From: Capsaspora owczarzaki ATCC 30864
Lineage: Eukaryota; Opisthokonta; Filasterea
NCBI RefSeq assembly: GCF_000151315.2
Contig: NW_011887316.1
Span: forward strand, 1 to 12,188
Direction of reading: 5' to 3'
Length of the DNA stretch: 12,188 bases
Shown here: positions 1 through 6,046 of the stretch, piece after piece
Position numbering within the stretch: the stretch's first letter is position 1
How the letters are laid out: each line of letters begins with the position of its first letter
The notes under the pieces: generated by a model
What the model was told of the DNA's origin: nothing
Seen by the model: the letters and a program-made list of their open reading frames with translations, nothing else
Database searches by the model: none
Program-made: the position numbers and the translations under genes

Positions 1-280
1 TGATCGTTCAAGTAGCTTAAGCATGTAGGTGTTGTTGCCTAGTACACGGGATGTCGGTTCGGTGTGGTCGAGGGTGCGGCGGGATGATGGACTTTCATTT
101 CTGCATTCGCGGTTGTTTTGGTTGTTGTGGATTTATCCAAGTTGTCTACGTCCTTTGCTCGCCCCATGCCTCCCTCCTTCCCGGTCATGTATTCTCGGCA
201 CGCGTCTTGCAGCTCGCTTATTGCATGCTTTAGTTGGCGTAGCGGTGGTGTAGATGAACAAGGGGGAAAAGGTATTCATA

Positions 281-286
281 TTTATT
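281..286 (-). terminator. Poly(A) signal AATAAA, copy A
   Basis: A canonical AATAAA on the minus strand lies about 90 nt past the stop codon of copy A. The same hexamer is present at the equivalent place in copy B. The roughly 280 nt left of it (1-280) hold no supportable gene. Confidence 0.6.
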
Positions 287-376
287 CGTACAAAATAGTC
301 ATGAGATGAAACTTGGATCAACGAAGATTAAAGAAAACTGAATGCAAAAACTTGAATGCTCAAGGAACCGAACGCT

Positions 377-1977
377 TCAGATGGCACTGCAATTTCCGAA
401 TGAAGCGGCACACGGCTTTACGCGGTCGTCGTGCTCACGTTTATTCCGAGCTACTGTGATAGCGCGGGCCACAAGCCACACAAGCCCCGCGCTCAGGATT
501 AACGAGCAGACCAGGAGCAGAACGTAAGCAGCCCCGCGAAGAGCGCGATTGCCGATGGATTGCTGAGCTCTCAAGTCCGACAAGTAGTCCAGATCCAGAT
601 CTAAAGTCGAGGGAACGCGGGGCGCGCTGCAGGTGCTCATGCTCAAATCATAAAAGGCAGCTAACGAGGGCACGCGGAAATCCGTGCGATGGCAAAAGTG
701 CACGCTGTCGGATGTGCAAACCGCGTAAAACCAGGTCGCCAACTCTCCAGTATTGGGAGTCAGGTTGTCCACGCCTTCGAGCACGGTGTGGGTGGCAGCT
801 GCAGCGTTCGGTAACTCTGGATGCAGCCGCTTGAACGACTCTTGTGTCAAGCTGGCAAATAACGGAATGGCAATCTCCGCAAACACCTTGGTCAAGTGGG
901 CATACGACGAGAACCATACTGTGGGAGGGGCAGATGCCTCAGATTTGCGTGAGAATAGAATTCGCAGGCATAAGCAGCGACGCTGCAACGTCGGCTCCAA
1001 TCAACAGTGTTCACCGACTTACCAAAGTTGCGGACGTGCTCCGAGGGAATGTACGCAACATCTGCAAAATCGCCAACGCGGAACTTGGTCGATCCACCTC
1101 GAGTTGCCCACTCGTCGATGAGCTGGCACGCCTCGAATCGATGGGAACGCGAACCGCAATCGCTCAAAGCTCGCTTGTACATCTTGTTGAGAGCTCTCAT
1201 GCCCCATGGCCGACCCCAATGGACCCAGTCTGGGTCGTTCTGGTACTTGTAGAAATGGCTCGTCCAAATCGTGTTCAATGGCATGTCGTGGAGCTGCCAG
1301 AACTTGAGGAAGACGTCGAAATGAACGTAAAGGTAACCGCGATATTCTGGGTAGCGCAGCATGATGCTTGAGAGACAGTAGTATGCGTATCTGCCCGCAT
1401 AGCCATCGGGGCACACGAAATGGTTGGATTGAGGGTCGCTGGAGGGCTCCGGAATGGATAGGACGACGTGTCGGAACGCACCTCGAAAGTACTTTTCGTG
1501 GTCGTAGTACTGCGGCAATGCCTGGTTGAATTGCAGCACGAGCAGCACGTTGTTGCGAGCAAAGTAGTCATCACACGCGATCAACTGCGAGGACGAGGAG
1601 GATGACGACGACGACGACGACAGCGTTGAATCCGAGGACGTGTCTTTCTCTGTCGTCATGTTCGTTGCTGTTAATTGCCGACCAACAGCGTTCTTGATAC
1701 TGAGCACACGAGTCTCACTCGACAACTGCTCCACGCGGTCGTCGTCGTCGCTGGTGGTGGTTTGCGCATGGAGGAGCTCAGCGAATTCAGAACCGGCAGC
1801 TGGGTCACCGTGACTGAGGGCGTGTCGACCGAGGCGGAACTGGGCGTCGGTGACGAATGAGTTTGGGACATGTTCGCCACCGTTCGGCAGCAACACGAAC
1901 AGGCTCAGCAGAATGCATGTAAGGCAGATAAACAGCAGCAGCCATCGTCGTTGGAACAGCAGCTCCAGCTTCGACAT
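377..1977 (-). CDS. Two-TM membrane protein, lumenal domain of unknown family (copy A)
   Basis: Two exons: 1977-1023 and 918-377 (stop included). They join in phase 1 through a GTAAGT donor and CCCACAG acceptor to give 498 residues. Residues 1-9 are a short basic cytoplasmic head. Residues about 12-31 are a hydrophobic signal anchor (LLLFICLTCILLSLFVLL). Residues 32-133 form a low-complexity stem with an 11-Ser run (120-130) and an N-glycosylation site (NMT, 106-108). A conserved domain starts at CDDYFARNN (135-143) and includes YAYYCLSSIMLRYPEYRGYL (198-217) and HFDVFLKFWQLHD. A second hydrophobic helix spans about 448-470, followed by a basic tail of ~28 residues. The type II anchor and Tyr/Trp/Asp-rich domain resemble secretory-pathway glycosyltransferases, but no clear DxD motif is visible and I do not recognise the family. 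The start is the first ATG after the shared initiator-like motif and is homologous to that of copy B. Confidence 0.85.
919..1022 (-). other. Intron of copy A (104 nt, phase 1)
   Basis: The donor reads TTTG|GTAAGT and the acceptor CCCCTCCCACAG|TATGG on the minus strand. Removing it joins ...HVRNF to VWFSSYAHL in frame. Reading through the intron instead runs to a stop at its far side. Copy B has the same intron at the same phase. Confidence 0.88.
1604..1621. repeat. (GAC)6 microsatellite encoding poly-Ser
   Basis: Six perfect GAC units on the plus strand read as TCG serine codons in copy A, inside a run of 11 Ser in the stem region. Copy B lacks the run at this place, so it arose or was lost after the copies diverged. 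Confidence 0.85.
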
Positions 1978-2008
1978 GATGCCTCAACCACGTAGGAAAA
2001 AAAAAAAA

Positions 2009-2020
2009 CAAAGACTGACC
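2009..2020 (-). promoter_or_regulatory. Initiator-like motif GGTCAGTCTTTG, copy A
   Basis: On the minus strand this reads GGTCAGTCTTTG, about 40 nt upstream of the copy A ATG. It matches copy B (GGTCAGTCTTCG) at 11 of 12 positions even though the surrounding leader has diverged. It resembles the metazoan initiator core TCAGTY, so a transcription start at the A of TCAGT is a reasonable inference. No TATA box was identified nearby. Confidence 0.45.
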
Positions 2021-2141
2021 GACGGTTGAGGTGTCGAACGCGGAAGAACAGGTCCACAGGGAGCATTCCGACAGCATCCAGCACCGCTCCTACCGCCTCC
2101 CCGCCTCCCCCGCCTCAAGCCAGTTTGTCCAGGATATCAAA

Positions 2142-2168
2142 AATGTCAAGGAAACAGCTTCTATGGAA
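2142..2168 (-). promoter_or_regulatory. Upstream block conserved between copies A and B
   Basis: This 27-nt block matches 4563-4589 at about 22 of 27 positions, within flanks that otherwise align poorly. It lies about 125 nt upstream of the initiator-like motif, against about 112 nt in copy B. The conservation may reflect shared regulation or simply residual ancestry of the duplicated promoter. Confidence 0.35.
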
Positions 2169-2772
2169 ATGGAACGGAGAGGGGAAGCGTCAAATTCCAT
2201 TCGAATTTGAATACGACCCGTCGACAATCAACGGTACTGGCACGGCAAACCGCGCGCACAAGCCAGCAAGCAGCTTGTGCCCGAGACAGCCTCACCCGAA
2301 GAGACAACCAGTGTGCTAGAGACCACTGAGTAGCAGAAGATCCCCACCCCCACCCCCTATCTCCAGGAAGGTGTTGGTGATGATGCTCTGACACGCGATG
2401 ATGTGCTACTTTGGGAATTCGAAAGCGGTTTATTTTTATTTGGTCATCTTCGCGCATCGAATCATTTTCACTTTCTGACTCATCGCTCGTGTTGATCGTT
2501 CAAGTAGCTTAAGCATGTAGGTGTTGTTGCCTAGTACACGGGATGTCGGTTCGGTGTGGTCGAGGGTGCGGCGGGATGATGGACTTTCATTTCTGCATTC
2601 GCGGTTGTTTTGGTTGTTGTGGATTTATCCAAGTTGTCTACGTCCTTTGCTCGCCCCATGCCTCCCTCCTTCCCGGTCATGTATTCTCGGCACGCGTCTT
2701 GCAGCTCGCTTATTGCATGCTTTAGTTGGCGTAGCGGTGGTGTAGATGAACAAGGGGGAAAAGGTATTCATA

Positions 2773-2778
2773 TTTATT
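2773..2778 (-). terminator. Poly(A) signal AATAAA, copy B
   Basis: A minus-strand AATAAA about 97 nt past the copy B stop, at the position equivalent to the copy A signal. Identity between copies continues for about 280 nt beyond it to 2493, where the window gives no further comparison. Confidence 0.6.
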
Positions 2779-2874
2779 CGTACAAAATAGTCATGAGATG
2801 AAACAATCACTTGGATCAACGAAGATTAAAGAAAACTGAATGCAAAAACTTGAATGCTCAAGGAACCGAACGCT

Positions 2875-4423
2875 TCAGATGGCACTGCAATTTCCGAATG
2901 AAGCGGCACACGGCTTTACGCGGTCGTCGTGCTCACGTTTATTCCGAGCTACTGTGATAGCGCGGGCCACAAGCCAAACAAGCGCCGCGCTCAGGATTAA
3001 TGAGCAGACCAGGAGCAGAACGTAAGCAGCCCCGCGAAGAGCGCGATTGCCGATGGATTGCTGAGCTCTCAAGTCCGACATGTAATCAAAATCCAGATCC
3101 AAGGTCGATGGGAAGCGGGACGCGCTGCAGGTGCTCATGCCGAAATCATAGAAGGCAGCTAACGAGGGCACGCGGAAATCCGTGCGATGGCAAAAATGCA
3201 CGCTGTCGGAAGTGCAGACCGCGTAAAACCAGGTCGCCAACTCTCCAGTATTGGGAGTCAGGTTGTCCACGCCTTCGAGCACGGTGTGGGTGGCAGCTGC
3301 AGCGTTCGGTAACTCTGGATGCAGCCGCTTGAACGACTCTTGTGTCAAGCTGGCAAATAACGGAATGGCAATCTCCGCAAACACCTTGGTCAAGTGGGCA
3401 TACGACGAGAACCATACTGTGGGAGGGGCAGATGCCTCAGATTTGCGTGAGAATAGAATTAACAGGCATAAGCAGCAACGAGCGTCGGCTCCAATCAACA
3501 GTGTTCACCGACGTACCAAAGTTGCGGACGTGCTCCGAGGGAATGTACGCAACATCTGCAAAATCGCCAACGCGGAACTTGGTCGATCCACCTCGAGTTG
3601 CCCACTCGTCGATGAGCTGGCACGCCTCGAATCGATGGGAACGCGAACCGCAATCGCTCAAAGCTCGCTTGTACATCTTGTTGAGAGCTCTCATGCCCCA
3701 TGGCCGACCCCAATGGACCCAGTCTGGGTCGTTCTGGTACTTGTAGAAATGGCTCGTCCAAATCGTGTTCAATGGCATGTCGTGGAGCTGCCAGAACTTG
3801 AGGAAGACGTCGAAATGAACGTAAAGGTAACCGCGATATTCTGGGTAGCGCAGCATGATGCTTGAGAGACAGTAGTATGCGTATCTGCCCGCATAGCCAT
3901 CGGGGCACACGAAATGGTTGGATTGAGGGTCGCTGGAGGGCTCCGGAATGGATAGGACGACGTGTCGGAACGCACCTCGAAAGTACTGTTCGTGGTCGTA
4001 GTACTGCGGTAGCGCCTGGTTGAATTGCAGCACGAGCAGCACGTTGTTGCGAGCAAAGTAGTCATCACATGCCAGTGGCTGCGATCTGGATGCCGAAGTC
4101 GACCCCAGGGTCGTGTTTGTTGCTACGGTTGGCGCGGTTCGTCGAGTCACAGCGTTCTTGTTGTTTCGGGTCTCACTCGACGACTGCTTGATGTTGTCGT
4201 CGGCGGTAGTTTGTAGTCCAACGGTTTCAGCGCCGAGAGCTGGATCGCTATGACTCAGGGCATGTCGACCGAGGCGGGACTGGAAGTCGACGATTAGGTT
4301 TGTTTCGTGGCCGGTTTCCGCTCCGCCGTATGGCAGTAGGGCGAACAGACTCAGTAGAATGCATGCAAGACAGACAGACAACAATATCCATCGACGTTGG
4401 AACAACAGTTCCAGCCTCGACAT
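2875..4423 (-). CDS. Two-TM membrane protein, lumenal domain of unknown family (copy B)
   Basis: Two exons: 4423-3517 and 3416-2875 (stop included), joined in phase 1, giving 482 residues. The signal anchor (ILLSVCLACILLSLFALL), conserved domain from CDDYFARNN onward and C-terminal helix match copy A. The domain from YYDHEQYF to the end of exon 1 is identical to copy A in protein. The stem between the anchor and CDDYF is shorter, has no poly-Ser run and has diverged strongly. Exon 2 differs at seven residues, all between FYD(F/L) and the C-terminal helix. The reading frame stays open upstream of this ATG to 4594. I chose 4423 because it matches copy A and lies just after the initiator-like motif. 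All functional elements look intact, so this is not an obvious pseudogene, though its splice donor is weaker than that of copy A. Confidence 0.84.
3417..3516 (-). other. Intron of copy B (100 nt, phase 1)
   Basis: The donor is TTTG|GTACGT and the acceptor CCCACAG|TATGG. It is 4 nt shorter than the copy A intron. The donor base at position +4 differs (GTACGT instead of GTAAGT). Splicing keeps the frame; retention would end the protein shortly after exon 1. Confidence 0.85.
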
Positions 4424-4442
4424 GATGGAAAGTTGAGAAAAA

Positions 4443-4454
4443 CGAAGACTGACC
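4443..4454 (-). promoter_or_regulatory. Initiator-like motif GGTCAGTCTTCG, copy B
   Basis: Minus-strand GGTCAGTCTTCG lies about 27 nt upstream of the copy B ATG and is followed by a T-rich leader. It matches the motif of copy A and the one upstream of the bZIP gene. The likely transcription start is the A of TCAGT, by analogy with metazoan initiators. Confidence 0.45.
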
Positions 4455-4562
4455 GGGAACTGGGTTCGATCCGGAACATTCAGGCCGTCTAACCACCAGC
4501 CCCCTTCGCGCCCGCCCCAGGCCAGTTGTCCTGCTCGTTGAATTGCTCCACTGAGGAACACT

Positions 4563-4589
4563 AATGTCGAGCAAACAGTTTCTGTGGAG
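4563..4589 (-). promoter_or_regulatory. Upstream block conserved with copy A promoter
   Basis: This is the partner of 2142-2168. It has the same orientation and a similar distance to the initiator-like motif. Its function is unknown. Confidence 0.35.
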
Positions 4590-6046
4590 TGCAATGATAC
4601 AGTCCAAGCACATAGCGATGGTGTGAAATCCGCTCGAATGTGATTGGTCGCATGCCCAATCCAACCAGCTACAAGCCTATCTTATCGCCAAACCGCTCGC
4701 GCAAGGCCAGCCACTTGTGCCAGAACACAACTGGGCACCACTGGCCCGTGCAAGGTGCTGCGAGTGTCGATCGGGTGACAGAATGACCAGAGGAGTTGTT
4801 GATGCCTCATCGTGAAACCGGAACATCTGAAGCTATTCTATGCGAACTGCTTGGTTGTTGTCAATTTTGTGTCATCATCGCGCATGCTTGGTGGGTGAAA
4901 AAATCTCACGCGTGTCCAAGAACGTCCAAAGTGTGGGTGTGGTCAAAACATTCAGCTCGGGGCGGCAACCTCGACTGCCATCCCTCGTTCACTGTTACTG
5001 CGACGCTCCCTCTTTCGTAGGTTGGATTGCGGCGTGCTTGAGGTGAGCTGGACCTGGTTATCAGGCGGCAAGAACGACTGCCATTCCTTTTGGTCATGCT
5101 ACAGTACATTCTTGGGGAGTCGAGGCTGTGTTTTGTTGTTCTTGCTTTTTCTTGGTACCTGTGTGGTGATATTGCCTCAAGCAAGACCGATCCACCAGAA
5201 CAGTGCGCAAGCAGCCCCTTCATTGCAGAGTAGAGTGGCTTGGGAAGAAAAACAGCTTGAAACACCTGCTTTATTTTCATTTGTCTCAGTGCTCCGCCAA
5301 TAGCAATCCAGCAGAGTCCAAACTTTCGATCGCTGTTTCAAACGGCTCTTCAGCCCGTCTTGATGCCGTTCAACAACAAGGCTTCTCACAGCAGTTTGAG
5401 TGCTGCCGACTTACACTGTAGAGAGGCACAGTGGGTCGGACACGCGAAAGTGGGGGTCCCGGAGAGTGTGAGCGTGGAACCTCGACCAGGTTGGGAGCGA
5501 TCTCCCACAACAACAAAGAACGCTGGAAGTTCTCAATGTTGCTTGTTCCCTAATTTGTACAAGCCGCCCCCGCAACTCTCGTTCTTGCGATACCCTCAGG
5601 AAACGTCCTTGCAGAACATTTATTATTGCATGCTCCAGTATTTGGCTCCGTTAATGTGTTTCAGCAGAGTGTCGTTTGTTTGTCTCGTTGTTGTGGATTT
5701 GGATTTTTGGTTTTGGGCTGACTCACTGTGTTTGGTCTGCCTCCTCCATTGATGATTCTTATTTCCACGTTGTCATGATAACAAGCAAAAAAAAAACCTC
5801 CCTCTTTCTCAGACGTTGATCACCGACTTGACTTTGAGCATTTCGGTTGTTGGCAAATGGAAATGACTGACGAGCATTGCATCCAAGAATAGCAACGCGT
5901 TTCGTCAGTCTTTCAATATTCAATCCCTTTCACTCTTCCGTTTCACTTTGTGTTTGTTGTGGGGTCAGTCGACAACGCTGCAACATCATCCTTGGACTTG
6001 ACGAGAATCCAAACCGAAAACAAAAACAAAAAGGAAATCAAAACCC
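4590..6046. other. Intergenic region between divergent genes
   Basis: About 1.45 kb with no ORF I can support as a gene on either strand. The open frames present are short and show no recognisable domain. It should hold the distal copy B promoter and the bZIP promoter and leader. A pyrimidine tract ending in CAG at 5797-5812 (CCTCCCTCTTTCTCAG) looks like a plus-strand splice acceptor and could belong to a leader intron of the bZIP gene. No matching donor is clear. A perfect 6-bp stem (TGGGAG, 4-nt loop) lies at 5491-5506. Confidence 0.6.
5904..5914 (+). promoter_or_regulatory. Initiator-like motif GTCAGTCTTTC upstream of bZIP gene
   Basis: Plus-strand GTCAGTCTTTC lies about 140 nt upstream of the bZIP start codon. 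It repeats the core seen upstream of copies A and B, which are unrelated genes on the other strand. A second, shorter match (GGTCAGTCGAC) lies at 5963-5973 and could serve instead. Confidence 0.4.

Larger units (their letters stand above)
1..1575. repeat. Tandem duplication, unit 1 (near-identical core)
   Basis: This segment matches 2493-4069 almost base for base. Positions 1-304 are identical to their partners with no mismatch. A 6-nt indel follows near 305. The coding part carries 19 mismatches clustered between about 478 and 716, the intron differs by a few bases and a 4-nt indel, and about 717-957 and 1023-1490 show no mismatch. Similarity breaks abruptly at 1576. The unit probably extends left of the window, because identity is already perfect at base 1. 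It covers the 3' flank, exon 2, the intron and most of exon 1 of copy A. Confidence 0.97.
1978..2492. other. Spacer: copy A promoter and copy B downstream flank
   Basis: No gene is supportable here. The right part of the copy A leader holds a T12 tract (minus sense) immediately upstream of the start codon, then the initiator-like motif at 2009-2020. A block at 2142-2168 is conserved, in diverged form, upstream of copy B. A C-rich stretch lies at about 2342-2356. The rest looks like unique intergenic DNA. Confidence 0.7.
2493..4069. repeat. Tandem duplication, unit 2 (near-identical core)
   Basis: This is the partner of 1-1575, in the same orientation, offset by 2492 nt at the left end and 2494 nt at the right end because of a +6 and a -4 indel. 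The left edge visible here is set only by where the window starts, so the true unit may be longer on that side. The right edge at 4069/4070 is sharp: beyond it the two copies of the gene share only diverged sequence. Confidence 0.97.

Noticed and set aside
29-253. 74-codon ORF repeated identically at 2521-2745
   Set aside because: Its identity comes from the tandem duplication of the whole 3' flank. It shows no recognisable domain, codon bias or clear start context, and lies beyond the poly(A) signal of each gene.
753-1371. Overlapping plus-strand ORFs opposite copy A (and equivalents opposite copy B)
   Set aside because: They are shadows of the minus-strand exons and run through the intron. 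The minus frame carries the conserved domain and membrane helices.
4455-4500. tRNA-like words (GGTTCGATCC box B on the plus strand, GTGGTTAGA on the minus strand)
   Set aside because: The arms do not fold into a T-stem or acceptor stem on either strand, and the spacing of the two boxes is about 10 nt too short for a tRNA. At best this is a chance match or a remnant.
4424-4594. N-terminal extension of copy B from an upstream start at 4594
   Set aside because: It would place 57 residues without similarity to copy A before the signal anchor and would span the initiator-like motif. The ATG at 4423 matches copy A.
5360-5752. 130-codon plus-strand ORF in the large intergenic region
   Set aside because: No recognisable domain, composition typical of non-coding DNA, and no supporting splice or promoter signals.
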